In this document: one piece after another, positions 1 to 8,111 of the stretch
How the letters are laid out: every line of letters starts with the position of its first letter
Numbering within the stretch: the first letter of the stretch is position 1
Origin: Clostridiales bacterium
GTDB taxonomy: Bacteria; Bacillota; Clostridia; Oscillospirales; Oscillospiraceae
Assembly (NCBI GenBank): GCA_019420945.1
Contig: JAHZGF010000013.1
Span: 85,601 to 149,600 of the forward strand
DNA: 64,000 bases
Direction of reading: 5' to 3'
Notes under the pieces: generated by a model
The model's database searches: none
Told to the model about the DNA's origin: nothing
What the model saw: the letters and a program-made list of their open reading frames with translations, nothing else
Position numbers and translations under genes: made by a program

Positions 1-384
1 AAACAACTGTTCATAGGGCCCCTGAGGTCGGTCCATGAGCCGGCCATGGCCCATGAAAACGCCGCCCCCGGCCACCGCCAAGGCCACCGGAATCAGAAAC
101 CGCAGTGTGGATCCCGACTCGCCGCAATCCAGCGTGGGCAGAGGATTACGCTGGTCCAGTTGTCCGCCGACACCTGTGATATGGCTGCCGTCCTCCGAGG
201 CCTGAGCCCCCAGTGCCCTCATGCAGTTCAGCGTTGCGGTGATGTCCTGGGACAGGGCTACATTTTCCAGCTTGCTCTCCCCCGATGCCAAGGCTGCAGC
301 TATGATGAGCCGGTGGGCCTGACTTTTGGATGGGGGCGGTGTGATGGCTCCACACAGCCGGGTGGGGGTAATTTTAACATCCAT
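1..384 (-). CDS. aroA: 3-phosphoshikimate 1-carboxyvinyltransferase (EPSP synthase), N-terminal part
   Basis: Transfers the enolpyruvyl group of PEP to shikimate-3-phosphate, the sixth step of the shikimate pathway, in the cytoplasm. Only the first 128 residues are in the window; the gene runs off the left edge. The substrate-binding motif PPPSKSQAHR is at about residues 16-25, the CGESGSTLRFLIP segment at about 87-99, and GHGRLMDRP follows near residue 112. The start is the ATG at 382-384, which overlaps the end of aroB by 11 bases, so the two are translationally coupled. It is the third gene of the aroF-aroB-aroA operon and should share the attenuator upstream of aroF. The family call is secure; completeness cannot be judged. 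Confidence 0.95.
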   Translation of the reverse strand, partial: MDVKITPTRLCGAITPPPSKSQAHRLIIAAALASGESKLENVALSQDITATLNCMRALGAQASEDGSHITGVGGQLDQRNPLPTLDCGESGSTLRFLIPVALAVAGGGVFMGHGRLMDRPQGPYEQLF

Positions 385-1453
385 AGGCATCCTCTATCAT
401 CGTCAACAGCTTTGCCTTTTCCATTTTGAACAGGTTGGTGCTGCCCAGCTTGTCCAACAGAACCAGTGTAATCTGGCTGCCCGAGCCCTTTTTATCCAAG
501 CCAATGGCCGCCTCATAGCTGGCCCGGTCACAGGGAATGGCCTCGGGCAAGTGGTACATCTGCACCGCCTTCAGAATTTGCTCCGGCACCTCCGGCGGAG
601 TAATGCCCAGCTGAACCCCCAACTCGGCGGCCCGACACATGCCGGCAGCCACCGCCTGGCCGTGAGTATAGGTCTCATAGTGATAGGCCAGCTCATAAGC
701 ATGACCCAGTGTGTGGCCAAAATTCAAAATCATGCGGGCGCCTGTATCCCGCTCGTCCTCCAACACCACCTGGGCCTTAATGGCACAACAGGTGTGAAGC
801 ACCTCCTCGATGCGGTTCATGATCCCGGCCCGGCCGCCGCAGGAGAGCAGCAGATCGAAGAAGGCGGCGTCCCGGATGCAGCCGTATTTCAGCACCTCCG
901 CCATACCGTCATCGAAAATCCGGTCAGAGAGAGTGTGGAGGCAGTCCGGGTCCATCAGCACCAGCTTGGGCTGCCAGAAAGCGCCGGCCAGATTTTTGCC
1001 CGCCTTCAGATCCACTGCCACCTTGCCTCCCACAGAGGAATCCACCTGGGCCAGCAGCGTGGTGGGGATCTGGACAAAATCCACGCCCCGGAGAATGGTG
1101 GCGGCGGCAAAGCCGGCCAGATCTCCTACAACGCCGCCTCCTAGGGCCACCACCGCGTCGGTGCGGGTGAGGCCAAAGGCCATGAATTTCTCATAGAGCT
1201 GCTCCAGCATGGCTACAGACTTGGACTTCTCCCCGGCGGGAATCACCGTCACTCCCACCGTAAAGCCCGCCGCCTCCAGGCTGTGCCGCACCCGGTCAGC
1301 ATAGAGTGGCGCCACATTGGAATCCGTGACCACCGCCAATTTTGTGGCCTTTGGCAGCACAGAACGGCAATGGGCTCCAGCCTGTTCCAGCAGTCCGGAC
1401 TCGATCAGAATGTCATAGGCTCTGCCGGGCAAAGGAATGTTCAGCTTCATCAT
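374..1453 (-). CDS. aroB: 3-dehydroquinate synthase
   Basis: Converts DAHP to 3-dehydroquinate using NAD+ and a divalent metal, the second shikimate step. The 359 residues are the usual length. The nucleotide-binding GGGVVGDLAG is at residues 105-114, followed by PTTLLAQVDSSVGGK. Expected metal ligands are the Glu in GMAEVLKYG, the His in NFGHTLGHAYE and the His in THGQAVAAGM. The gene follows the DAHP synthase stop by 23 bases and overlaps aroA by 11. Two adjacent ATG codons (1453 and 1450) could each be the start; the first is given. Confidence 0.97.
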   Translation of the reverse strand: MMKLNIPLPGRAYDILIESGLLEQAGAHCRSVLPKATKLAVVTDSNVAPLYADRVRHSLEAAGFTVGVTVIPAGEKSKSVAMLEQLYEKFMAFGLTRTDAVVALGGGVVGDLAGFAAATILRGVDFVQIPTTLLAQVDSSVGGKVAVDLKAGKNLAGAFWQPKLVLMDPDCLHTLSDRIFDDGMAEVLKYGCIRDAAFFDLLLSCGGRAGIMNRIEEVLHTCCAIKAQVVLEDERDTGARMILNFGHTLGHAYELAYHYETYTHGQAVAAGMCRAAELGVQLGITPPEVPEQILKAVQMYHLPEAIPCDRASYEAAIGLDKKGSGSQITLVLLDKLGSTNLFKMEKAKLLTMIEDAYGC

Positions 1454-1476
1454 CTTCAGACGCCCCCGCTCTCTTG

Positions 1477-2496
1477 TTACCGGACGATGGTCTTGCCCAT
1501 CATATCCGCCAGCTTGCTCACCTTCCCCATCAAAGTCCCGAACTGATCCGGGGTCAGGGATTGCTGGCCATCACACTTGGCGTGCTTGGGGTCGTTGTGG
1601 ACCTCAATAATCAGGCCGTCGGCACCGGCGGCCACCGCCGCCAATGTGAGCGGCTCCACCAGCCAGGCATAGCCGCCGGAATGGCTGGGGTCTACAATGA
1701 TGGGCAGATGGCTCATGCGCTTAATGGCAGGAATCGCCGCCACATCCAGGGTGTTTCGGGTATAACTCTCATAGGTGCGGATGCCCCGCTCACAGAGGAT
1801 GACATTCTCATTGCCCCCGGCCATGATATACTCGGCGGACATGATCCACTCCTCATAGGTGTTGGCCAAACCCCGCTTCAGCAGCACCGGCTTGGACATC
1901 TTACCCACTTCCTTCAGCAGATCGAAGTTCTGCATGTTCCGGGCGCCGATCTGGACCAGGTCCACCTTCTCCTCAAACAACTCGCAGTATTGGGGACCCA
2001 TCAACTCAGTGACAATGGGCATACCGGTCTCTGCCTTGGCCTCCAGCAACAGCTTCAGGCCGTCCACTCCCATGCCCTGGAAGGAATAGGGCGAGGTGCG
2101 GGGCTTGAAAGCGCCGCCCCGGAGCATGCCGGCTCCGGCAGCACTGACGGATTTGGCGATAGAGATGATCTGCTCCTCGCTCTCCACCGAGCAAGGGCCT
2201 GCCATGACTGCAAAATTGCCGCCGCCCACCTTGATGCCATTGACATCCACCACGGTGTCCTCCGGGTGGAACTTACGGTTCGCCTTCTTGTAGGGCTCCT
2301 GCACCCGCATGACCCGCTCCACATGCTCATTGAGCATGATCTCGTCTTCATCCAGGGCCACCGTGTCGCCCACCAGACCCAAAATGGTGCAGCCAACGCC
2401 GTTGGTAACGCCCACCTTCAGGTTCATCGTCTCAAATTTGGCAACCAGCTTTCGGATATCCGCCTGTTCCGTGCCGGGTTTCATAATAACAACCAT
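1477..2496 (-). CDS. aroF: 3-deoxy-7-phosphoheptulonate (DAHP) synthase, type I beta
   Basis: Condenses PEP and erythrose-4-phosphate, the committed step to chorismate. A short N-terminal ferredoxin-like regulatory domain (about residues 1-70) precedes a TIM barrel with AGPCSVES, GGAFKPRTSPYSFQG, IGARNMQNF and DPSHSGG. This layout is typical of Firmicutes and archaeal enzymes and is distinct from the E. coli type. The start is set at 2496 because AAGGAGAG sits 5-7 bases upstream; an in-frame ATG at 2517 lies before that site and has no ribosome binding site. This is the first structural gene of the operon and follows an aromatic-rich leader peptide and a terminator hairpin. Confidence 0.95.
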   Translation of the reverse strand: MVVIMKPGTEQADIRKLVAKFETMNLKVGVTNGVGCTILGLVGDTVALDEDEIMLNEHVERVMRVQEPYKKANRKFHPEDTVVDVNGIKVGGGNFAVMAGPCSVESEEQIISIAKSVSAAGAGMLRGGAFKPRTSPYSFQGMGVDGLKLLLEAKAETGMPIVTELMGPQYCELFEEKVDLVQIGARNMQNFDLLKEVGKMSKPVLLKRGLANTYEEWIMSAEYIMAGGNENVILCERGIRTYESYTRNTLDVAAIPAIKRMSHLPIIVDPSHSGGYAWLVEPLTLAAVAAGADGLIIEVHNDPKHAKCDGQQSLTPDQFGTLMGKVSKLADMMGKTIVR

Positions 2497-2531
2497 AGTT
2501 TTCTCTCCTTCACCCACAGAGTTTTTGAAAC

Positions 2532-2565
2532 AAAAAGGGACTCATTGACAGAATCAATGAGTCCC
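2532..2565 (-). terminator. Attenuator terminator in the aro operon leader
   Basis: A perfect 12-bp stem (2537-2548 with 2554-2565, 5-base loop) is followed on the minus strand by TTTTTG. It lies 55 bases after the leader-peptide stop and about 40 bases before aroF, so it can only act as a conditional terminator for the aro operon. On the minus strand AATGAGT (2601-2607) is complementary to ACTCATT in the first arm of the stem and could form an antiterminator. The hairpin and tract are visible; the switching mechanism is inferred. Confidence 0.85.
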
Positions 2566-2620
2566 ACTTAAGACAATAGTACGATCACCATGCAGGCGTC
2601 ACTCATTCATCCCATCTCAA

Positions 2621-2713
2621 TCAATGTACGCTGGCAAAGCCGGTGCCCATAAATCGGGACCAGCCAAAAAAGAAGCCAAAATAGCACTGAGTTGTCTGGA
2701 TGGAATGGCGCAT
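2621..2713 (-). CDS. Aromatic-amino-acid leader peptide of the aro operon
   Basis: A 30-codon reading frame translates to a peptide with Tyr-Phe-Gly-Phe-Phe-Phe-Gly-Trp at residues 11-18 and further Phe at 21 and 26: six Phe, one Tyr and one Trp in 30 residues. GTGAGG lies 7 bases before the ATG. The start is about 25 bases after the predicted transcription start, and the stop is 55 bases before the terminator hairpin. This is the architecture of ribosome-mediated attenuation, as in the pheA and trp leaders of enteric bacteria. When charged aromatic tRNAs are scarce, a ribosome stalled on these codons would favour the antiterminator and allow DAHP synthase expression. Function is inferred from codons and position. 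Confidence 0.85.
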   Translation of the reverse strand: MRHSIQTTQCYFGFFFGWSRFMGTGFASVH

Positions 2714-2744
2714 TGCGGTGCCTCACTTTGCTTGAGTTGTTTTC

Positions 2745-2772
2745 ATTATAACAGCCTACGACGAGAATGCAA
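2745..2772 (-). promoter_or_regulatory. Promoter of the aro operon
   Basis: Minus strand TTGCAT (2767-2772), a 16-base spacer and TATAAT (2745-2750). It places transcription start about 25 bases before the leader peptide ATG. Confidence 0.8.
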
Positions 2773-2792
2773 CACTTTTTTCCTTTTCTATC

Positions 2793-2821
2793 TTGACACT
2801 GATGATATTGGATGCTATCAT
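2793..2821 (+). promoter_or_regulatory. Sigma-A-type promoter of the 72-residue gene
   Basis: TTGACA (2793-2798), 17-base spacer, TATCAT (2816-2821), 37 bases before the start codon. It is back to back with the aro promoter. Confidence 0.75.
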
Positions 2822-2857
2822 AGCGCACGAGAAATTTAGGCCTAAGGGGGCTTTTTC

Positions 2858-3076
2858 ATGGCAAGGAAATGGGTGGCTGTCTACAACGAGGAGGACATGC
2901 CCTACGGCGACGAAATCCGTATTTCTATTGAAGGCGTGGAGTGCGGCTTTGTGGCAATTCCGGAAAACGGCGATGATCTGGGACTCTATCCTGCTGATAC
3001 GGAGGAAGAAGCCCGGGACGACCTGGCTTACATGTTTGCCGGCTATGATACCTTCCGCTGGCTGGACGAGGACTGA
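2858..3076 (+). CDS. Small acidic protein of unknown function (72 aa)
   Basis: I do not recognise a family. The protein is soluble and strongly acidic, with many Asp/Glu residues, a run EEEARDDL near residue 49 and a C-terminal LDED. There is no signal peptide or membrane segment. A strong promoter and an AAGGGGG ribosome binding site precede it, and a clean intrinsic terminator follows, so it is a single-gene transcription unit and probably real. Confidence 0.75.
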   Translation: MARKWVAVYNEEDMPYGDEIRISIEGVECGFVAIPENGDDLGLYPADTEEEARDDLAYMFAGYDTFRWLDED

Positions 3077-3122
3077 GCCAACCGCTCTGAAACTCTGTTC
3101 CAATATCTACCTGTCTATTGAG

Positions 3123-3152
3123 GCGCTGCGCACAAAATGCGCAGCGCTTTTT
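3123..3152 (+). terminator. Intrinsic terminator of the 72-residue gene
   Basis: A 10-bp GC-rich stem (3123-3132 with 3138-3147) followed by TTTTTG. Confidence 0.85.
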
Positions 3153-3164
3153 GTCGTTCCGGGT

Positions 3165-3193
3165 TTGACAGCCGGTATCAGGCTTTTTATAAT
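3165..3193 (+). promoter_or_regulatory. Consensus promoter of malQ
   Basis: TTGACA (3165-3170), 17-base spacer, TATAAT (3188-3193): a full consensus match about 70 bases before the malQ start. Confidence 0.85.
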
Positions 3194-3261
3194 AGAGTCA
3201 CTGCGGCGGAACACTGCATCCCCGCCTGCATAAATTAAAAACAAGAAAGGATGCATTGACC

Positions 3262-4755
3262 ATGTTTCCACGTTCCAGCGGTATTCTACTGCACCTGACC
3301 AGCCTGCCCGGCCCCTACGGCATCGGCACCATGGGGGAAAACGCCCGGGCCTTTGTGGATTTCCTCCAGCAGGCGGGCCAGAGCTACTGGCAGATCCTCC
3401 CCCTGGTCCCCACCGGGGAGGGCAACTCCCCCTACATGTCCCCCTCCTCCGCCGCCGGCAATCCATGGCTTATCGACCCAGAGCTGTTGGCCCGGGAAGG
3501 GCTGCTGACTTGGGAGGAGCTGGAAAGCGCAAAAATCCCCAATCCTGACCGGGTGGATTTCAACTTTTTGGCCGAGACCCGGCTGCCCCTGCTGAAAAAG
3601 GCCTTTGATCGCCGGACCCCGGAACAGGCCCAGGCCGCGGAGCAGTTCTCCCGGGACCACGCCGACTGGCTGCCGGACTACGCACTGTTTATGGCGTGCC
3701 ACGGGCATTTCAACAAACCGCTCTGTGACTGGCCGGACTTGGATTTGGTGGAGCGCAAACCTGCTGCTCTAGAAAAATACTACAAGGCCTTAAAAGAAGA
3801 GGTGGAGTTCCATACCTTCCTGCAATACCTGTTCTTCACCCAGTGGCAGGCCCTGAAAAAATACGCCAATGAAAAAGGCGTCAAGATCATCGGCGATATC
3901 CCCTTCTACGTCTCCGGGGACTCGGTGGATGTCTGGGTGCGCCCGGAGCTGTTTCAGGTGGGCCAGGACTGCCGGGCCAAGCTGGTGGCCGGGGTCCCCC
4001 CGGATCTGTTCACTGACGAAGGCCAGTTCTGGGGTAATCCTCTCTACAACTGGAAGGTTCATAAGGCGGAGCACTACGCCTGGTGGTGTGGCCGAATTCG
4101 CCAATCCATGGCTTTCTATGATGTCATCCGCATCGACCACTTTAGGGGCTTTGACTCCTATTGGGAAATCCCCTGTACTGCCAAATCTGCCAAAGAGGGC
4201 TGCTGGCGACCCGGTCCTGGCAGCGATTTGCTGGAGGCATTCCGGACCCAGGTGCCTGAAGCGGAATTCATTGCGGAGGACCTGGGAGACCTGACTCCCT
4301 CCGCCATTGAGTTTATTCAGAACTCCGGTCTGCCCGGCATGCGAGTACTTACCGACGCCTTTAACGACCTGAGCGGTGGTTCCTCCTTCCTGCCCCATAA
4401 GTGCATCCCCGATGCGGTTATCTACACCGGCACCCACGACACCCCCACCTTCGTGGAGTGGCTCTTTGCCATGGCTTCGGAAGATCAGCGCCGATACGCC
4501 ATCGACTATCTGCGGCTGCGGGATGACGAGGGCTACGGCTGGGGCGTCATTGCTGGCGCCTGGGGCAGCGTGTGCAATCTGGCTATGGCCCCTCTCCAGG
4601 ATGTGCTGGGCTTGGGCGGGGATGCCCGGATGAATCTGCCCGGCTCCATGGGCCAGCACAACTGGAGCTGGCGGGTGCGCCGGGAGGCGTTCAACGACGA
4701 TGTGGCCAAAAAGCTCCGTCATCTGACCTGGCTCTACGGCCGGCTGCATCAATAA
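3262..4755 (+). CDS. malQ: 4-alpha-glucanotransferase (amylomaltase, GH77)
   Basis: Transfers alpha-1,4-glucan segments between maltooligosaccharides or glycogen chains. At 497 residues it is the usual bacterial length. GH77 hallmarks are N-terminal RSSGILLHLTSLPG and YGIGTMG, the nucleophile motif VIRIDHFRGF, the acid/base FIAEDLGDL and the transition-state GTHDTPTF. The ATG at 3262 is chosen; a TTG two codons earlier (3256) is too close to the GAAAGG site. It is monocistronic, with its own promoter and terminator, and no other glycogen genes are nearby. Confidence 0.95.
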   Translation: MFPRSSGILLHLTSLPGPYGIGTMGENARAFVDFLQQAGQSYWQILPLVPTGEGNSPYMSPSSAAGNPWLIDPELLAREGLLTWEELESAKIPNPDRVDFNFLAETRLPLLKKAFDRRTPEQAQAAEQFSRDHADWLPDYALFMACHGHFNKPLCDWPDLDLVERKPAALEKYYKALKEEVEFHTFLQYLFFTQWQALKKYANEKGVKIIGDIPFYVSGDSVDVWVRPELFQVGQDCRAKLVAGVPPDLFTDEGQFWGNPLYNWKVHKAEHYAWWCGRIRQSMAFYDVIRIDHFRGFDSYWEIPCTAKSAKEGCWRPGPGSDLLEAFRTQVPEAEFIAEDLGDLTPSAIEFIQNSGLPGMRVLTDAFNDLSGGSSFLPHKCIPDAVIYTGTHDTPTFVEWLFAMASEDQRRYAIDYLRLRDDEGYGWGVIAGAWGSVCNLAMAPLQDVLGLGGDARMNLPGSMGQHNWSWRVRREAFNDDVAKKLRHLTWLYGRLHQ

Positions 4756-4767
4756 GTGAAAAATTAA

Positions 4768-4806
4768 GGGCGTGCTGCCTCATAGCAGCACGCCCTATCA
4801 TTTTTT
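4768..4806. terminator. Bidirectional terminator between malQ and the M24 peptidase gene
   Basis: An 11-bp stem (4768-4778 with 4785-4795) with T-rich tracts on both sides, serving the convergent genes. Confidence 0.85.
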
Positions 4807-4813
4807 CTGAAGA

Positions 4814-5881
4814 TCAGAGCACAATGAGCTCCTTGGGGGACTGGGTGATATCGATGCAGCCATCCTCCGTCAGCAGGATGACATCCTCAATGCGGACGCC
4901 GAAGCGGCCCGGCAGATAGATGCCCGGCTCAGCGGAGACGGCACAGTGCAGGGGCATGGGGTTCTTATTGGCAGGACGGGCGCCGGGATCCTCGTGGATC
5001 TCCAGGCCCAGGGAATGGCCAAAGCCGTGGCCAAAATACTCGCCATAACCGGCGGCCCGGATTACATCGTGGGCAGCATTGTGGATGTCACAGCCCGGCA
5101 CTCCGGCTTTGGCCACGGCGATACCCGCCTTCTGGGCCTCCAGCACGGTATTGTAGACCTTCACCATCTCCTCAGTGGGCTGGCCCACGCAGATGGTTCG
5201 GGTCATATCGGAGCAGTAGCCCTCCACCATGCAGCCAAAATCCATGGTGACAAACTCGCCCTGGCCTACCTTTCGCTCGGTGGGAATGGCATGGGGCATG
5301 CTGCCGTTGGGACCGGAGGCCACAATGGGGTCGAAGGAGTTTTTCCGGGCGCCATAGGTCATCATCAGGTAGGTGAGCCGGGCGGCGATCTCGTTTTCAG
5401 TGACACCAGGCTTGATAAAGTTCAAGATCTCGGTGAAGGCCTTATCGGTGCAGGCCTGAGCCCGGCGCATATAACCCAGCTCCTCTTCGTCCTTCTGGGC
5501 CCGCAGATCGGTGAGCAGTTTCTGAGCGCTGACCAGCTCCACGTCCTCAGGCATGGCGGCACGGATCCGGTCAAAGTCTCCCACGCTGAGGTAGCCCTCC
5601 TCGATACCCAGGGTCTTGATGCCCTCGGCCTTGACGTGCTCCACCGCCAGATCCAAATGGCCTTTACCGGCCCCAATCATGGTCATTTCCACGTCCTGAA
5701 TGGCTGCGGCCGCCTCAATATAGCGGCTGTCGGTGGTGTAGTAGTTCTTGTGGGGGGTGACCAACACATAGCCCTCCCCGTGGAAGCCGGTGGCATAGTA
5801 TTCGCCGGGCTCGCTGGTGATCAGCAGCGCGTCCAGTTGATAGTCAGGCAGCTTAGCGGCAATTTGTTTCAGATGATTCAT
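4814..5881 (-). CDS. pepP: Xaa-Pro aminopeptidase / M24-family metallopeptidase
   Basis: Cleaves N-terminal residues that precede proline. The 355 residues comprise a creatinase N-terminal domain (about 1-125) and a pita-bread domain. Metal ligands are visible: the Asp in VTMDFGCMV, the Asp in YCSDMTRT, the His in GHGFGHSLG, the Glu in VSAEPGIY and the Glu in GVRIEDVIL. It is the last gene of the yqeG - endonuclease IV-like - pepP operon and overlaps its upstream neighbour by four bases (ATGA). Substrate assignment within M24 is by similarity only. Confidence 0.92.
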   Translation of the reverse strand: MNHLKQIAAKLPDYQLDALLITSEPGEYYATGFHGEGYVLVTPHKNYYTTDSRYIEAAAAIQDVEMTMIGAGKGHLDLAVEHVKAEGIKTLGIEEGYLSVGDFDRIRAAMPEDVELVSAQKLLTDLRAQKDEEELGYMRRAQACTDKAFTEILNFIKPGVTENEIAARLTYLMMTYGARKNSFDPIVASGPNGSMPHAIPTERKVGQGEFVTMDFGCMVEGYCSDMTRTICVGQPTEEMVKVYNTVLEAQKAGIAVAKAGVPGCDIHNAAHDVIRAAGYGEYFGHGFGHSLGLEIHEDPGARPANKNPMPLHCAVSAEPGIYLPGRFGVRIEDVILLTEDGCIDITQSPKELIVL

Positions 5882-6741
5882 TTTGTTTTGACCTCCTGAA
5901 CATAAAGTGTTTTCATAGACAGAGCGTCTTCGCTCTGAGTGCCGGCAGATTCACAGATAAAGGTGGGGCTCCAGTCCCGCTGGGCCACCGCCGCGGCCAG
6001 CGGGGCAAAATCCGGGCCCCAGCCCTCATCTTCAAAACAGAGGTGGCGATACTCGCCACCCTTGGGGGTAAATTCAATGTGGGAAAAATGGCTGTGGAAG
6101 CGGCTGGCCCGGTCCCGGCCCAGCACCTGTTCCATCCGATTGAGCATGTCATTCATGGCCTCGGGTCCATCCAACACCCCCAGAGACCGGGCATAGAGGT
6201 GTCCAAAGTCCACGCAGGGCACCAGCCGTTCATCCAGAGTACACAGTTCCAGCACCTCCTCCAGATCGCCCAACTGGTTGATCTTGCCCATGGTCTCCGG
6301 GCAGAGGGCGATATGGCCAAAGCCCTGGTCATCACAGGCCCGGATCACCTGGGTCAGGGAATTGCGGGCGATGTCCAAAGCCTCCCGGCGGGTGCGCTTC
6401 ATCAGGGCACCGGTGTGAATCACCACTCGGCCTGCCCCCATCCAGTCCGCCACCCGGCAGGCGGCGGTGATGTAACCGATGGTCTTTTGCAAACTTTCCG
6501 GATCCGGGTTGGCCAGATTGATGAAATAGGGAGCGTGCAGTGACATGGTAATCCCTGCTTCAGCAGCATTTTTTCCGATTTCCCGGGCTGTGGCCTCCCC
6601 CACATGGACCCCCTTGCCACACTGGTACTCATAGGCATCCAGCCCGATGGAGCGGAGCCAAGCCGGGGCCTTGGCAGAGGATTTGCTGACGGTATTGGTG
6701 TAGGTATTGGAGTTGCCAGCCACGCCGAAAATTGCGCTCAT
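5878..6741 (-). CDS. Endonuclease IV-like TIM-barrel protein (AP endonuclease family 2)
   Basis: A sugar-phosphate isomerase / endonuclease IV fold protein of 287 residues. Metal-binding elements resemble Nfo: SLHAPYFINLAN, VIHTGA, LCPETMGK, CVDFGHLYAR, HSHFSHIEF and FICESAG. Endonuclease IV cuts at abasic sites, but proteins of this size in Firmicutes are not all proven DNA repair enzymes. The start is the ATG at 6741: AAGGAGG is 7 bases upstream, and the ATG overlaps the yqeG stop (ATGA). An ATG at 6747 is too close to the ribosome binding site. Confidence 0.85.
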   Translation of the reverse strand: MSAIFGVAGNSNTYTNTVSKSSAKAPAWLRSIGLDAYEYQCGKGVHVGEATAREIGKNAAEAGITMSLHAPYFINLANPDPESLQKTIGYITAACRVADWMGAGRVVIHTGALMKRTRREALDIARNSLTQVIRACDDQGFGHIALCPETMGKINQLGDLEEVLELCTLDERLVPCVDFGHLYARSLGVLDGPEAMNDMLNRMEQVLGRDRASRFHSHFSHIEFTPKGGEYRHLCFEDEGWGPDFAPLAAAVAQRDWSPTFICESAGTQSEDALSMKTLYVQEVKTK

Positions 6742-7244
6742 TTCCATTCCTCCTTATCCCGGCACAGCAACCGGAAGGGGGTTTCAATGCCGTAGCGCAG
6801 AGCCCGGAACAGGTTGTCGATAGCCAGGGGATGCACCAGAATGGAGTGCACGTCGGAGCGGTTTCCCCCCAGAATATCCGTGAAAATCTGATCCCCCACA
6901 ATGGCGCACTCCTCCGGTGAGGCCTGATTGATCTCCATGGCCCGTTGAAATCCGCCCCGTTTGGGTTTTCCCGCATGCTTCAGATAGGGAATCCCCAAGC
7001 TGGTACAGAATTCATCGGCACGGGTGGCTTTGCGGCTGTTGGAGAGCACAAAAAGGACAATTCCCTGTTCCTCCAACTGGGCCGCCCAGCGGCGCAGTTC
7101 CTGTGAGGGCGTCCGCTCCGAATAGCGGGCCAGGGTATTGTCCAGGTCGGCAAACAGCACCCGAATCCCCCGGGAGCGGAGTTTTTCCAGATTCAAATGG
7201 TAGATGCTGCGGCATAGCTGTTTGGGAACAAGGGAAAAAGACAT
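6738..7244 (-). CDS. yqeG: YqeG-family HAD-IIIA phosphatase
   Basis: HAD-superfamily phosphatase of the YqeG group, proposed to act on phosphatidylglycerophosphate. It is 168 residues long, the family norm. Motif I is FADLDNTLARY, motif II is VLSNSRK and motif III is the Lys of KPKRGGF with VGDQIFTDILGG. The start is the ATG at 7244 with AGGAGGTAACC directly before it; the longer open frame to 7301 has no such signal. It is first in a three-gene operon with the endonuclease IV-like protein and pepP. Confidence 0.92.
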   Translation of the reverse strand: MSFSLVPKQLCRSIYHLNLEKLRSRGIRVLFADLDNTLARYSERTPSQELRRWAAQLEEQGIVLFVLSNSRKATRADEFCTSLGIPYLKHAGKPKRGGFQRAMEINQASPEECAIVGDQIFTDILGGNRSDVHSILVHPLAIDNLFRALRYGIETPFRLLCRDKEEWK

Positions 7245-7292
7245 GGTTACCTCCTGGCCGGTTCTGCCCGGCCAACACAATTCATAGCATTG

Positions 7293-7321
7293 ATTATACA
7301 TTATTCCAGGCCTAGGAACAA
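7293..7321 (-). promoter_or_regulatory. Promoter of the yqeG operon
   Basis: Minus strand TTGTTC (7316-7321), 17-base spacer, TATAAT (7293-7298). Confidence 0.65.
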
Positions 7322-7333
7322 GGGGGGATCATT

Positions 7334-8089
7334 GTGGGACAGCTTCCAAGCCTGATTCTGGCGGCCACGCCCATGCAGGAGGGGCAATTGGGACGGGAGC
7401 CCCACGGGGCAATTGCTCACATGGCTTATCGGGTGGAATCAGGGCCCAGACTGATGCGGCTGAATCAGACCATGCCGGGTTTCGGCGGGCTGCTCTACGT
7501 GGCTCTGGAGCCGGGGCTGGGCGGACGGCAGTACGATGGTTTCTGCGTTCAGCTGATTCGAGAGTGCGCCGCTCGGCGGTTTCAAGGGGTTATCGCCGAT
7601 CTGGCGGAGGGCTATGGAATTCTGGTGGAAAAGCTGGACCGCGCCCTGTGCCAGCGAAATTTGAGTCTCTATGTGCCGGAATGTTATCATGCCCGGGCCC
7701 CCAAAGCCCGGGTGCTGGTGTCCACTGCCATCTCCGGCGGCTCCCTCCGGGGGCGACTGGAGGAGGCTTTGACGCACTATGGTCCGGAGCGCACTGTGGC
7801 CGCCCTGGAGCGGGTGGCGGAGGATTTTGTGCCCCCGGCCCGAAACGGCTCCGGCACTCCCCTCACCCGCCAAGAACTCACGGAACTGCGACAGCGGCTA
7901 AATCCAAATGTCTACTGGTCTCCGGAACTCTGCGCCAGGTACTTCACCTATTTCCAGCCCGGAGGGAGAGCCCATTTTGTCCTCTTTGACGACTCGGAGA
8001 CCCTGCGGGCAAAACTGCGGCTGGCGGGAGAATTGGGCGTCAGACGCTGTCTGGCGGTCTGGGAGGATCTCTGTCCCAGGCAGATTTAA
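7334..8089 (+). CDS. Unknown protein, possibly a degenerate GH18-like barrel
   Basis: A 251-residue cytoplasmic-looking protein with a GTG start and an AGGGGGG ribosome binding site 7 bases upstream. The segment FVLFDDSETLRAKLRLAG and the following GVRRCLAVWEDL resemble the C-terminal strands of glycoside hydrolase family 18 proteins, where a similar segment ends in GxxxW. The usual GH18 DxxDxDxE catalytic motif is not visible, so enzymatic chitinase activity is unlikely. It is divergent from yqeG and alone in its unit. The relationship to GH18 is a weak inference from one motif. Confidence 0.6.
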   Translation: MGQLPSLILAATPMQEGQLGREPHGAIAHMAYRVESGPRLMRLNQTMPGFGGLLYVALEPGLGGRQYDGFCVQLIRECAARRFQGVIADLAEGYGILVEKLDRALCQRNLSLYVPECYHARAPKARVLVSTAISGGSLRGRLEEALTHYGPERTVAALERVAEDFVPPARNGSGTPLTRQELTELRQRLNPNVYWSPELCARYFTYFQPGGRAHFVLFDDSETLRAKLRLAGELGVRRCLAVWEDLCPRQI

Positions 8090-8111
8090 TTCTCCCCCGA
8101 ACCAAAACAAC

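Noticed and set aside
2532..2720. T-box riboswitch upstream of aroF
   Set aside because: No GGGTGG-type T-box core or specifier-loop structure is visible; the leader peptide explains the region better.
2607..2828. 73-residue frame overlapping the aro leader
   Set aside because: It covers the promoter itself; the 30-residue frame in another phase has the correct start, site and aromatic codons.
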